A DNA stretch of 64,000 bases, taken from assembly GCF_023923225.1 (NCBI RefSeq), contig NZ_CP099489.1, positions 4,092,001 through 4,156,000 of the forward strand, given 5' to 3'. Shown here in pieces: positions 36,235-44,293 of the stretch. Source of the DNA: Ornithinimicrobium faecis (lineage in GTDB: Bacteria > Actinomycetota > Actinomycetes > Actinomycetales > Dermatophilaceae). Below the pieces are notes generated by a model. The model did not search any database, was not told where the DNA came from, and saw only the letters and a list, made by a program, of their open reading frames with translations. Each line of letters begins with the position of its first letter. The first letter of the stretch is position 1. The position numbers and the translations under genes are program-made.

Positions 36235-36672
36235 CTACTGGGCACCCTCGGCAGCCCACCGGTCGAGCGCCTCCTGCACCTCGGCGTCGGTCTGGGACAC
36301 TGCGGTGCCCACTATCCACTGATGCCCGAACGGGTCGCGGATCCGCCCCTGCCGGGAGCCATAGGGTTGATCCGCCACCGGGAAGACCACCTCGGCTCCG
36401 CGCTCGACGGCTGACTGCACGACCTTGTCTGGGTCGTCGCAGAGCACGTCGATGATCACGCCGGTGCCACCCGCATCCGGGCTGGGGTCGACATCGTCGG
36501 GGTCCTTGACCTGCAGGACATCCCCGCTGGGCAGCGTCAACTCGGCGAAGACCACGACCTCGCCCATGGTGTATCGGCTCCCCGGTTGGGCTCCAAGCAC
36601 TTCCTGATAGAACGCGATGGCGCGGTCAGCACCGTCGACAACAAGCTTGGGTCGCACACGCAGTTGGCTCAT
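36235..36672 (-). CDS. VOC-family protein (glyoxalase/PhnB-like)
   Basis: 145 residues from the ATG at 36672 (a start at 36690 gives 151). The sequence has the paired beta-alpha-beta repeats of the VOC fold: RPKLVVDGADRAIAFYQEVLGAQ in the first half and GVIIDVLCDDPDKVVQSAVERGAEVVFPVADQPYGSRQGRIRDPFGHQWIV in the second. The YGSRQGRIRDPFGHQW segment is typical of PhnB-like members. The substrate is unknown; the family includes lyases, dioxygenases and resistance proteins. It is bracketed by two 32-base-period arrays that point in opposite directions. Confidence 0.83.
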   Translation of the reverse strand: MSQLRVRPKLVVDGADRAIAFYQEVLGAQPGSRYTMGEVVVFAELTLPSGDVLQVKDPDDVDPSPDAGGTGVIIDVLCDDPDKVVQSAVERGAEVVFPVADQPYGSRQGRIRDPFGHQWIVGTAVSQTDAEVQEALDRWAAEGAQ

Positions 36673-36940
36673 GTCCTCCACGCTAACCATTAGCCGTCCA
36701 CACCAACAGGCAAAGTCGCGGCGGGCTGAGCATCAGTGCAGGTCAGCGAGGCACCCGTGGCGGGAGAGTGTCACATTGCCGGTCGGTGTGCACGGTCACG
36801 GGGGGCTTCAACACGAGGGTGCGGACGCGGCCTGGTCAGACCGGCGGTGGGTGGCGGCCCACCCTGGGGATGACCCGGCACCGACCAGGTCGCGACCGCA
36901 GACCGATCCGTTCTCGAGTCGAGTTGGCCAGGCTGGAGTC

Positions 36941-37117
36941 ATGGATATCAACCAGCTGTTCAGTGACCTCGCGATCCTCGCCGGGATCCTCCTGATGACC
37001 GTGCTCGCGGTGGGTCCGTTGTGGCTGACCCACGACGACAGGGCGCCTCGTCGCGGCCACGCCCACGTGCGTGCCGGACGTCGAGCGTCCGGCACCGCTG
37101 GCACCATCAGGAGGTGA
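36941..37117 (+). CDS. Small putative membrane protein (58 residues)
   Basis: MDINQLFSDLAILAGILLM and the following residues form one clear membrane helix (about 8-28), then a short Arg/His-rich cytoplasmic tail. The ATG at 36941 has GGAG just upstream, though spacing is tight. I do not recognise the family. It ends 14 bases before the first core of the 32-base-period array. It could be a chance open frame, but the hydrophobic segment and positively charged tail look like a real small protein. The preceding 268 bases (36673-36940) hold nothing I can identify. Confidence 0.45.
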   Translation: MDINQLFSDLAILAGILLMTVLAVGPLWLTHDDRAPRRGHAHVRAGRRASGTAGTIRR

Positions 37118-37128
37118 GCGCCACCCCG

Positions 37129-37333
37129 TGCGCTCGGTAGGCCCCAGGAGCACAACACCACGCGCCCGGTCGGCCCCAGGAGCACAACACCACGCGCCCG
37201 GTCGGCCCCAGGAGCACCACACCACGCGCCCGGTCGGCCCCAGGAGCACCACACCACGCGCCCGGTCGGCTCCAGGAGCACCACACCACGCGCTCGGTCG
37301 GCTCCAGGAGCACCACACGGCGCGCTCGGTCGT
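37129..37333. repeat. 32-base-period array, seven cores
   Basis: CGC[T/C]CGGT starts at 37131, 37163, 37195, 37227, 37259, 37291 and 37323, each exactly 32 bases from the last. The inter-core part GGCCCCAGGAGCACAACACC is nearly identical in all units. The core is the complement of that at 36141-36216, so the two arrays face each other. The last core touches the stop codon of the SDR gene. Open frames running through it only translate the repeat. Confidence 0.95.
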
Positions 37334-38070
37334 TATTGGGCGGTCCAGCCACCGTCCATCGCGTGTGAGGTGCCGGTCACCATGCCGGCGTCGTCGGACA
37401 TCAGAAAGGCAGCGAGCGCGGCAACCTCGTCCGGCTCGCACATCCGCTTGATCGCCGAGCGGGTCAACATGATCTTCTCGATGACCTCCTCCTCGGGCAC
37501 TCCGTGCGTCGCGGCCTGGTCAGCAATCTGCTTCTCCACCAACGGGGTCCGAACATAGCCGGGGTTGATGCAGTTGGACGTGACGCCCCTGCGCGCCCCC
37601 TCCAGGGCCGTCACCTTGGACAGCCCCTCCAGCCCGTGCTTGGCGGAGACATAGGCCACCTTGAAGGCTGAGGCGCGCAGCCCGTGGGCCGAGGAGATGT
37701 TGATGATGCGCCCCCAGCCGCGGTCATACATGTGCGGCAGGGCGGCCCGCACGAGCAGGAAGGGCGCCTCGAGCATCAGCCGGTGGATGAGCCGGAAGTC
37801 CTCTGGGGCGAACTCCTCGATCGGTGCGACGCGCTGGATGCCGGCGTTGTTGACCAACACGTCGCACTCCAGACTCAGCTCGACCAACGCCTCAGTGTCC
37901 GACAGGTCCGCATGCCAGGCCTCGCCACCGATCTCGGCAGCGACCCGGTCAGCACCGACCTTGTCGTAGTCAGCCACGATGACCCGGTGGCCGTCCCGGG
38001 CGCTGCGGCGGGCGATCGCCTCACCGATCCCGCTGGCGCCACCGGTGACCAACACCGTCCGCACTGTCAT
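37333..38070 (-). CDS. 3-hydroxybutyrate dehydrogenase-like SDR
   Basis: 245 residues from the ATG at 38070, with GAGGAG seven bases upstream. The short-chain dehydrogenase signature is complete: TGGASGIG (9-16), NNAG, the catalytic serine in INISSAHG, and YVSAKHG as the YxxxK motif. The NPGYVRTPLVEKQI segment and the C-terminal TGTSHAMDGGW fit 3-hydroxybutyrate dehydrogenases (HbdH), which oxidise 3-hydroxybutyrate to acetoacetate with NAD. It is divergent from the importer operon across 185 bases, so the importer substrate and this enzyme may be linked. Other acyl or sugar substrates are not excluded. Confidence 0.85.
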   Translation of the reverse strand: MTVRTVLVTGGASGIGEAIARRSARDGHRVIVADYDKVGADRVAAEIGGEAWHADLSDTEALVELSLECDVLVNNAGIQRVAPIEEFAPEDFRLIHRLMLEAPFLLVRAALPHMYDRGWGRIINISSAHGLRASAFKVAYVSAKHGLEGLSKVTALEGARRGVTSNCINPGYVRTPLVEKQIADQAATHGVPEEEVIEKIMLTRSAIKRMCEPDEVAALAAFLMSDDAGMVTGTSHAMDGGWTAQ

Positions 38071-38202
38071 CCGCTCGCTCCTCGTCATCACCGGCTTGTT
38101 TCGGACGCGGCACACCTGGGCGCACGATCCGTCACGCCGCATCCTCCGTGGGCCGGCCGCATCACGTCCATGTGCGTGCGGACCATGTGTTGCCTGAGAT
38201 TT

Positions 38203-38219
38203 ATGTTGTGACACCACAT
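38203..38219. promoter_or_regulatory. Near-perfect 17-base palindrome upstream of the importer operon
   Basis: ATGTTGTGACACCACAT is an inverted repeat around a central A; seven of eight base pairs match. It lies 37 bases before the first ATPase start and within the region shared with the divergent SDR gene, so it could be an operator for both. Confidence 0.5.
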
Positions 38220-38255
38220 GGGACCCGACCATTTCGGACCCTAGGTTGTGGAGCC

Positions 38256-39059
38256 ATGAACGCCGCAGAGCACGACACCACCGCCGCGCCGGGGCCCGCC
38301 ACGGGACCCACCGTGGCCCTCTCGGCCCAGGGCCTCACCAAGGACTTCCGGGGTTTCCGTGCCGTCAACAACGTGACCCTCGACGTCGTCGAGGGTCAGA
38401 TCCACGCCCTGGTCGGCCCCAACGGCGCTGGCAAGACGACCCTGTTCAACCTGCTGACCGGCTATCTCAAGCCAACCGCGGGCACGATCACGGTCCACGG
38501 CAAGGACATCACCGGCAAGGAGCCCGAGCAGATCGCGCACGAGGGCGTGGCCCGGTCCTTCCAGATCACCAGCCTGTTCGACAACCTGACGCCCCGTGAG
38601 CACGTCGAGCTGGGGCTGCAGGGCATGGCCGGCGGCGGCCTGAACTTCTGGCGCTCGGACAAGAGGCTGCTGCAGTTCCGCGAGCGCGCCGACGAGTTGA
38701 TCCGCGAGGTCGGTCTCTCCGCACTGGCCGACCGGCCGGCTGGCGAGCTGGCCTACGGGCAAAAGCGCGCCCTGGAGATGGCACTGGTCATCTCGCTGGA
38801 CCCGCAGGTGCTGCTGCTGGACGAGCCCACCGCTGGCATGGGCCGTGAGGACGTCGACCGCACGATCGAGCTCGTCAAACACATCTCGACCGGCCGCACC
38901 GTCGTCTTCGTCGACCACAACATGCACGTCGTCGGCAGCCTGGCCCACCACGTGAGCGTGCTGATGGCCGGCGAGGTGCTGGCTCAGGGCACCTACGAGC
39001 AGGTCCGCTCCGACGAGCGTGTGATCAATGCCTACCTCGGTGAGGAGAGCCATGCTTGA
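38256..39059 (+). CDS. livG: Branched-chain amino acid-type ABC importer ATPase (LivG-like)
   Basis: 267 residues from the ATG at 38256. Walker A is GPNGAGKTT (54-62), the signature region is LAYGQKRALEMA, and Walker B is VLLLDEPTAGMG. The ITSLFDNLTPREHVELGLQG segment, typical of LivG-type subunits, lies between them. It powers the importer at the inner face of the membrane together with the next gene's product. First gene of a five-gene unit (ATPase, ATPase, binding protein, permease, permease) whose members overlap or lie close together. Its end overlaps the next start by eight bases. Confidence 0.93.
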   Translation: MNAAEHDTTAAPGPATGPTVALSAQGLTKDFRGFRAVNNVTLDVVEGQIHALVGPNGAGKTTLFNLLTGYLKPTAGTITVHGKDITGKEPEQIAHEGVARSFQITSLFDNLTPREHVELGLQGMAGGGLNFWRSDKRLLQFRERADELIREVGLSALADRPAGELAYGQKRALEMALVISLDPQVLLLDEPTAGMGREDVDRTIELVKHISTGRTVVFVDHNMHVVGSLAHHVSVLMAGEVLAQGTYEQVRSDERVINAYLGEESHA

Positions 39060-39747
39060 GATCCGCAACCTCCAGGCCTTCTATGGCGAGGCCCAGGCCC
39101 TCCACGGGATCGACCTGAGCGTCGGCGAGGGCGAGGTGGTCACGCTGGTGGGCCGCAACGGTGCTGGCAAGACCACCCTGCTGCGCACCATCATCGGGCT
39201 GCACCGCGGCGTGAAGGGCAGCATCACCCTCAACGGCACCGAGATCACCGGCGTCGCGACGCACAAGCGGGCGCGGCTGGGGCTGGGCTGGGTGCAGGAC
39301 GACCGCGGGATCTACGCCTCCCTCAACGTGGAGGAGAACCTCACCCTCCCGATGGTGACCCACCCGGACTCGGCGTGGAGCTTGCAGGAGGTCTACGACG
39401 CCTTCCCGGTGCTGGCCGACCGGCGGCGCGCGCCCGGGACCACGCTCTCCGGCGGTGAGCAGCAGATGCTTGCCCTCGCCCGCGTCCTGCGCACCGGCGC
39501 CCGGTTGCTGCTGCTCGACGAGCCCAGCGAGGGCCTGGCCCCCGTGATCGTCCAGCAGATCCGCGACATCCTGCTGCGCGTCAAGGAGGCGGGCACCACG
39601 GTGCTGCTGGTCGAGCAGAACGTGAAGTTCGCCTCGACCGTGGCCGACCGCCACTACGTCCTCGCCGAGGGGTCGGTGGCCACCAACCTCGACAACACCG
39701 AGTTCAAGGAACGCCAGGACGAGCTCCTCACCTACCTCGGCATGTAG
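39052..39747 (+). CDS. livF: Branched-chain amino acid-type ABC importer ATPase (LivF-like)
   Basis: 231 residues from the ATG at 39052, with GAGGAGAG upstream inside the preceding gene. Walker A is GRNGAGKTT (34-42), the signature motif is LSGGEQQMLALA, and Walker B is LLLLDEPSEGLAP. The short length and the RARLGLGWVQDDRGIYASLNVEENL segment are typical of LivF. It pairs with the LivG-like subunit. The gap to the binding-protein gene is 84 bases and shows no strong terminator. Confidence 0.93.
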   Translation: MLEIRNLQAFYGEAQALHGIDLSVGEGEVVTLVGRNGAGKTTLLRTIIGLHRGVKGSITLNGTEITGVATHKRARLGLGWVQDDRGIYASLNVEENLTLPMVTHPDSAWSLQEVYDAFPVLADRRRAPGTTLSGGEQQMLALARVLRTGARLLLLDEPSEGLAPVIVQQIRDILLRVKEAGTTVLLVEQNVKFASTVADRHYVLAEGSVATNLDNTEFKERQDELLTYLGM

Positions 39748-39831
39748 GACTCACCCAGCCATTCGGCATACCCCTGCCTGGCCCCCACGACACACACCAG
39801 CCCAGGAACCACCTCAAAGGAGAGAACACCC

Positions 39832-41082
39832 ATGACCAGCAAACTTCTCGCAGCGACCGCGGTCGTCTCAGCAAGCGCCCTGATCCTGTCGGCCTGCGGC
39901 AACGCCGGCCCCGGCGGCGGCGAAGAGGGCGAGCTCACCGACGGCAAGGTTGTCCTCGCCGTCCTCAACGACCAGAGTGGCGTCTACAAGGACCTGTCCG
40001 GCCCCAACTCGGTCAAGGCCGTGGAGATGGCCGTGGCGGACTACCAGGAGAAGTACGGTGACGACGCGGTCGCCACCGAGATCGAGGTCACCACCGCGGA
40101 CCACCAGAACAAGCCGGACGTGGCCAACACCAAGGCGCAGGAGCTCTACGACCGGGAGAACGCCGACATCATCCTGGACGTGCCGACCTCCTCGGCCGCC
40201 CTGGCCGTCGCCACCCAGGCCGCTGCCAAGAAGAAGCTCTACGTCAACATCGGTGCCGGCACGACCGAGCTGACCAACGACAGCTGCAACAGCTACACCT
40301 TCCACTGGGCCTACGACACCTACCAACTGGCCAACGTCACCGGCAAGACCGTCACCGAGAACGGCGGCACGGACTGGCAAATCATCTACCCCGACTACGC
40401 CTTCGGCCAGGACATGGACAAGTCCTTCACCGCGGCCATCGAGGAGGCTGGCGGCACCATCGGCGAACACATCGCCACGCCCTTCCCGAATGACAACTTC
40501 AGCACCTTCCTGACCAAGGCCGCCACCGCGGAGCCGAACGTGATCGGCGCCATGCAGGCCGGTGGTGACCTGATCAACCTGGTCAAGCAGTTCAACGAGG
40601 GCGGCTATGCCGACCAGGGCATCCAGCTGGCCGTGGGCCTGATGTTCATCACCGACATCCACTCCCTCGGTGTCGAGGCGTTCTCCGGCGTCAACTTCGC
40701 CGAGGCCTGGTACTGGAACGCCGACGACGAGAACCGCGCCTGGGCCGACCGCTTCCTGGAGGAGACCGACACCCGCCCGAGCTTCGCGCACGCCGCGAAC
40801 TACTCCGCGGCGCTGCAGTATCTCGAGGCCGTGCAGGAGGAGGGCACCGACGACGCCGACACCATCGTGGGCAACTTCGAGGGCAAGGAGATCAACGACG
40901 TCTTCCTCAAGAACGGCACGATCCGCGCCGAGGACCACCGCGTCATCCACGACGTCTACCTCGCCAAGGTCAAGGCCCCCGAGGACGTCGAGGAGGACTG
41001 GGACTACGAGGAGATCGTCAGCACCATCCCGGCAGAGGACGCCTTCATGCCCCTCGAGGAATCCACCTGCGACCTCGGCTGA
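39832..41082 (+). CDS. livK: ABC importer substrate-binding lipoprotein (LivK-like, type 1 periplasmic-binding fold)
   Basis: 416 residues with a lipoprotein signal: MTSK start, hydrophobic core and lipobox LSAC with C22 as the lipid-bearing cysteine, then a Gly/Glu-rich linker. The body (VVLAVLNDQSGVYKDLSGPNSVKAVEMAV, FGQDMDKSFTAAIEEAGG) is the branched-chain amino acid/amide-type binding fold. It probably sits at the outer face of the membrane and captures the solute. A strong Shine-Dalgarno (AAAGGAGAG) precedes it. The ligand may be other than leucine; many members of this family bind aromatic acids, urea or short carboxylic acids. Confidence 0.92.
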   Translation: MTSKLLAATAVVSASALILSACGNAGPGGGEEGELTDGKVVLAVLNDQSGVYKDLSGPNSVKAVEMAVADYQEKYGDDAVATEIEVTTADHQNKPDVANTKAQELYDRENADIILDVPTSSAALAVATQAAAKKKLYVNIGAGTTELTNDSCNSYTFHWAYDTYQLANVTGKTVTENGGTDWQIIYPDYAFGQDMDKSFTAAIEEAGGTIGEHIATPFPNDNFSTFLTKAATAEPNVIGAMQAGGDLINLVKQFNEGGYADQGIQLAVGLMFITDIHSLGVEAFSGVNFAEAWYWNADDENRAWADRFLEETDTRPSFAHAANYSAALQYLEAVQEEGTDDADTIVGNFEGKEINDVFLKNGTIRAEDHRVIHDVYLAKVKAPEDVEEDWDYEEIVSTIPAEDAFMPLEESTCDLG

Positions 41083-41106
41083 CCTGACACGCCGCACCGC
41101 CGCACC

Positions 41107-41144
41107 GGGCCGGGTGCCCTCCCCGTTGAACGGGCACCCGGCCC
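41107..41144 (+). terminator. Strong hairpin between the binding-protein and permease genes
   Basis: A perfect 13-base-pair stem (41107-41119 with 41132-41144) and a 12-base loop lie in the 81-base gap inside the operon. No T-run follows, so it is more likely an attenuator or 3' stabiliser that keeps binding-protein expression above permease expression. Confidence 0.75.
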
Positions 41145-41163
41145 AACCGCCTGAAGGAGAGGC

Positions 41164-42033
41164 ATGAACGCATTCCTGCTCTACACGGTCCAGGGCCTGG
41201 CCGCTGGGAGTTTCTATGCCCTGGCAGCGCTGGGGCTGGCCATCATCTTCGGCGTCCTGGGCGTCGTGAACTTCGCGCACGGCGCCTGCTACATGCTGGG
41301 CGCGATCGTGGCTGCGGTCCTCCAGGACCTGATCGGCCTGTCCTTCTGGCCCGCGCTGATCGTCGTGCCGATCCTGCTGTTCCTGTTCGGTGTGATCATC
41401 GAGCGGCTCTTCGTCAGCCGCCTGACCGAGCTCGATCCGCTCTACAACTTCCTGCTGACCTTCGGGTTGTCGCTGCTGCTGGTGGACCTGATCAAGCGGC
41501 AGTATGGCGTGTCCGGCCTGCCCTACACCCGACCAGAGATCCTGTCCGGCCAGCTGAGCCTGGGCAGCATCCACCTGCCGACCTATCAGGTCTTCGTCTT
41601 CATCTTCTCGCTGGTGATCTGCGGCCTGGTCTGGCTGCTGATGACCCGCACCCGCATCGGCATGATCGTGCGGGCCTCCACCGAGAAGTCCGACCTGACC
41701 CGCGCCCTGGGCGTCAACGTCAAGGCATGGGTCACCCCGGTCTTCGGCTTCGGCATCGCCCTGGCGGGACTGGCCGGAGTGCTGGCAGCACCCTTCCGGG
41801 CGATCACCGCCGACATGGGCTCCAGCTTCATCATCATCCTGTTTGCCGTGGTCGTCATCGGCGGCCTCGGCTCGATCGTGGGTGCCGTCGTGGCCGGCTT
41901 CCTGGTCGGGCTCGTCGAGGCCTACGGCCAGGCGTATGCACCGCAGCTGTCCCAGATCGTCATCTTCGTCCTCATGGCCCTGGTCATCCTGATCCGACCC
42001 GCCGGCCTGTTCGGACGGGAGGAGAACGCGTGA
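41164..42033 (+). CDS. livH: ABC importer permease (LivH-like)
   Basis: 289 residues with about eight hydrophobic segments. The start region MNAFLLYTVQGLAAGSFYALAALGLAIIFGVLGVVNFAHGACYMLGA and the RASTEKSDLTRALGVN loop that contacts the ATPases are typical of LivH. Shine-Dalgarno GAAGGAGAGG precedes the ATG. Its stop overlaps the GTG start of the second permease (GTGA at 42030-42033). With LivM it forms the membrane channel. Confidence 0.94.
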   Translation: MNAFLLYTVQGLAAGSFYALAALGLAIIFGVLGVVNFAHGACYMLGAIVAAVLQDLIGLSFWPALIVVPILLFLFGVIIERLFVSRLTELDPLYNFLLTFGLSLLLVDLIKRQYGVSGLPYTRPEILSGQLSLGSIHLPTYQVFVFIFSLVICGLVWLLMTRTRIGMIVRASTEKSDLTRALGVNVKAWVTPVFGFGIALAGLAGVLAAPFRAITADMGSSFIIILFAVVVIGGLGSIVGAVVAGFLVGLVEAYGQAYAPQLSQIVIFVLMALVILIRPAGLFGREENA

Positions 42034-43079
42034 GCACCGCAACCGACACCACCGGGACCGCGGCGGACCAGACAACCCCCTCGCGCCTGAGTCGCCGCTC
42101 GCCGGCCCGCTGGGTCCTGCTGGCCGTCGGCCTGGTCCTGGCCCTGTCCCTGCCCTGGTTTGTCTATCCCCCGGTCGCGATGGACATCGCCGCCTGGGCC
42201 CTGTTCGCCGTGGCCCTCGACCTGCTGCTCGGGTATGCCGGACTGCTGTCGTTCGGTCACGCCGCCTTCTGGGGTGGGTCGGCCTATGTGGCGGGTCTGG
42301 TGGCGCTCCACACGGGCGTCCCGTTCCCCATCGCGGTGCTCGCCGGGGCGATCTTCGCGATGCTCCTGGCCCTGCCGATCGGCCTGCTGTCGGTCAAGCG
42401 CAGCGGCATCTACTTCGCGATGGTCACGCTGGCCTTCGCACAGATGCTGTTCTTTGTGGTCAACCAGTGGCGCGACCTGACCGGTGGTGAGAACGGCGTG
42501 CAGGGTGTCCCCCGCAACTTTTTCGGCATCGAGCTGGTCGAGACCGAGCCGTTCTACTTCTACTACGCCGCCCTGCCGCTGATCCTGGCCGGCATGTGGT
42601 TCGCCTGGCGCGTGGTGCACTCGCCGTTCGGCCGGGTGCTGGTCGCCACGCGCGACAACCCCGCCCGGGCCCGCGCCCTGGGCTACGACGTCGAGCGCTA
42701 TCGGGTCATGGTGTTCGTGATCTCGGCGGGGCTGGCCGGGCTGGCCGGTGGCCTGTTCGCGATCAGCCACGGCTTCGTCTCGCTGCAGGAGGTCTCCTGG
42801 CAGACCTCGGGCAAGGTCGTGCTGATCACCGTCCTCGGCGGCATCGGCACCCTGTGGGGCGCAATCATCGGCGCCGGCGTGATCGTCACGCTGGAGGACC
42901 AGCTCGCGTCCTCGGGCTTCGAGGGCATCGGCATCATCACCGGAGCGGTGTTCATCATCGTGGTCATGCTGTTCCGCAGCGGCATCTGGGGCACGGTCAC
43001 CAACCTGATCGCCCGACGCCGCGGGCTGAAACCGGAGTCCGACGACATCGGTGCCGCCGACAGCGAGCAGGGCCTCTAG
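42030..43079 (+). CDS. livM: ABC importer permease (LivM-like)
   Basis: 349 residues from the GTG at 42030, preceded by GGGAGGAGAA. A short cytoplasmic N-terminus of about 28 residues leads into eight or more membrane segments. The LLLGYAGLLSFGHAAFWGGSAYV block and the DNPARARALGYDVERYRVMVF loop are typical of LivM. Last gene of the importer unit; a hairpin follows. Longer in-frame starts exist inside livH but lack any ribosome binding site. Confidence 0.94.
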   Translation: MSTATDTTGTAADQTTPSRLSRRSPARWVLLAVGLVLALSLPWFVYPPVAMDIAAWALFAVALDLLLGYAGLLSFGHAAFWGGSAYVAGLVALHTGVPFPIAVLAGAIFAMLLALPIGLLSVKRSGIYFAMVTLAFAQMLFFVVNQWRDLTGGENGVQGVPRNFFGIELVETEPFYFYYAALPLILAGMWFAWRVVHSPFGRVLVATRDNPARARALGYDVERYRVMVFVISAGLAGLAGGLFAISHGFVSLQEVSWQTSGKVVLITVLGGIGTLWGAIIGAGVIVTLEDQLASSGFEGIGIITGAVFIIVVMLFRSGIWGTVTNLIARRRGLKPESDDIGAADSEQGL

Positions 43080-43088
43080 CTCCTCGGT

Positions 43089-43116
43089 GTCCCGCTGGTT
43101 AGGTGATCAGCGGGAC
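43089..43116. terminator. Hairpin between the importer operon and the convergent exporter gene
   Basis: GTCCCGCTG (43089-43097) pairs with CAGCGGGAC (43108-43116). It lies ten bases behind the livM stop and overlaps the last codons of the convergent exporter gene. No clear T-run. Confidence 0.6.
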
Positions 43117-43578
43117 GCCGTAGTGGGCGAGCAGACCGAAGGCGAGCCCCCACAGGACGATGGAGATCACCTGCCACACGATGACGGTGTTGCGTGAGGC
43201 ACCGAAGGAGACCATGGCGCCCGAGGTGATCTGGCTGGGCAGGATCGTCTGGCCCAGCAGGCTCACCCCGGCCACGCCAAAGCGGTCGAACCGCTCCCGC
43301 AGTTTGCGCCGGCGTGCTGACTCTGGCTTGTCGCGGGCGACCCGTGACCGCACGGCGTCAGCGCCGAGCACCACCAGGAGCATCGTGATCACGTTGCCGA
43401 GGATCGCCATGGTGATGGCGACCGGCAGCGGCAGACCGGCCAGGACCCCGATGACTGATCCGAGGTAGGACTCGATGAACGGGATCGCCCCGGCCGCCAC
43501 GATCCCCGCCCACTGCAGCCACTCGGGCAGCGATGCCGTGAAGTCCTGCAGTCCCTGAATCAGTGAATCCAACATCAC
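43099..43578 (-). CDS. Putative small multidrug export protein
   Basis: 159 residues with four hydrophobic segments. GAIPFIESYLGSVIGVLAGLPLPVAI, the RRRKLRERFDRFGVAGVSLLGQTILPSQITSGAMV block and a C-terminal membrane helix match the small multidrug export (Sm_multidrug_ex) family. Some of these proteins have been described only by homology, so substrate export is not proven. The gene is divergent from a TetR regulator gene and a large palindrome spans the gap, so it is very likely repressed by that regulator. The start is one of two adjacent ATG codons. Confidence 0.78.
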   Translation of the reverse strand: MMLDSLIQGLQDFTASLPEWLQWAGIVAAGAIPFIESYLGSVIGVLAGLPLPVAITMAILGNVITMLLVVLGADAVRSRVARDKPESARRRKLRERFDRFGVAGVSLLGQTILPSQITSGAMVSFGASRNTVIVWQVISIVLWGLAFGLLAHYGVPLIT

Positions 43579-43580
43579 CC

Positions 43581-43618
43581 CACGCTAGCACACCGTGCTA
43601 GCACAGCGTGCTAGCGTG
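43581..43618. promoter_or_regulatory. 38-base near-perfect palindromic operator with GCTAGCAC half-sites
   Basis: CACGCTAGCAC at one end and GTGCTAGCGTG at the other frame a central GTGCTAGCAC palindrome; only three bases per half differ from symmetry. It spans the gap between the divergent exporter and TetR genes and starts three bases from the exporter start. This is the layout of a TetR-type operator bound by two dimers. Confidence 0.85.
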
Positions 43619-43684
43619 GCTGTCACGTCAGAGATCCTGGGTCATGCCAGAGTGCTTGTCTGACACCAGAGAGGGGACAGCTCA

Positions 43685-44266
43685 GTGGTCGACCGCAGGC
43701 ACCAGATCGTGCAGGCAGCCCAGGCCGTGATCGCGCAGGAGGGCCTGGGTGCGCTGAGCGTGCGCACGACGGCAGCGCGCGCGGGCATCGGGGCCAGCAC
43801 GCTGCGGCACTACTTCCCCACCCAGCAGGCGCTGTTCGACGCGGTGGTGTCCGACTCTTTCAACGCGCAGCTGGACGACCTGCGGATCGCCGACACGCAC
43901 GTCCCGGCGGCAGACCGGCTGCTCGAGTGCCTGGCCCAGTTCCTGCCACCCAGTGACGACGAGATCGCCCAGCTCCTCAACTGGCTCGCGATGTACACCG
44001 CCGCCCTGGGCCCGGATCGCACGGAGCAGGGCGCGCGGGCCCTCATCAGCCTCACCGAGCTGGGGCGGCAGCGCGTCGTGGCGTGGCTGGAGGTGCTCGG
44101 TGATCAGGGAGAGCTGCGCCACCTCGACATGGCGCGTCACGCCGCCGTCTTGCTGACGCACCTCGACGGGCTGTGCCTGGCCCTGCTCGCGCCCGACTCG
44201 GGACCGAGCGTGCCGGACGCTCTCGAGCAGCTCCGCGACCTGATCGCGGCCATGGTGGTGCGCTGA
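43685..44266 (+). CDS. TetR-family transcriptional regulator
   Basis: 193 residues from a GTG start, with GAGAGGGG upstream. The N-terminal TetR helix-turn-helix is RRHQIVQAAQAVIAQEGLG and LSVRTTAARAGIGASTLRHYFPTQQALFDAV (residues 4-54). The C-terminal ligand-binding part is helical and matches the TetR_C group of drug-export regulators in style only. It is divergent from the small multidrug export gene with the palindromic operator between them. It probably represses that gene and itself until a ligand binds. Confidence 0.9.
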   Translation: MVDRRHQIVQAAQAVIAQEGLGALSVRTTAARAGIGASTLRHYFPTQQALFDAVVSDSFNAQLDDLRIADTHVPAADRLLECLAQFLPPSDDEIAQLLNWLAMYTAALGPDRTEQGARALISLTELGRQRVVAWLEVLGDQGELRHLDMARHAAVLLTHLDGLCLALLAPDSGPSVPDALEQLRDLIAAMVVR

Positions 44267-44293
44267 CGCAGGCGGGCCCGCGACGGTGGGTTG

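Noticed and set aside
36836..37441. 201-codon minus-strand frame reading through the 37.1-37.3 kb array
   Set aside because: The apparent repeated peptide (GAPGADRARGVV and similar) arises because three 32-base units make 96 bases. It also overlaps the true SDR gene in another frame and has no start signal.
39868..42075. 735-codon minus-strand frame opposite the importer genes
   Set aside because: It overlaps two genes with clear families (binding protein and permease) and translates to a low-complexity His/Asp/Gln-rich chain.
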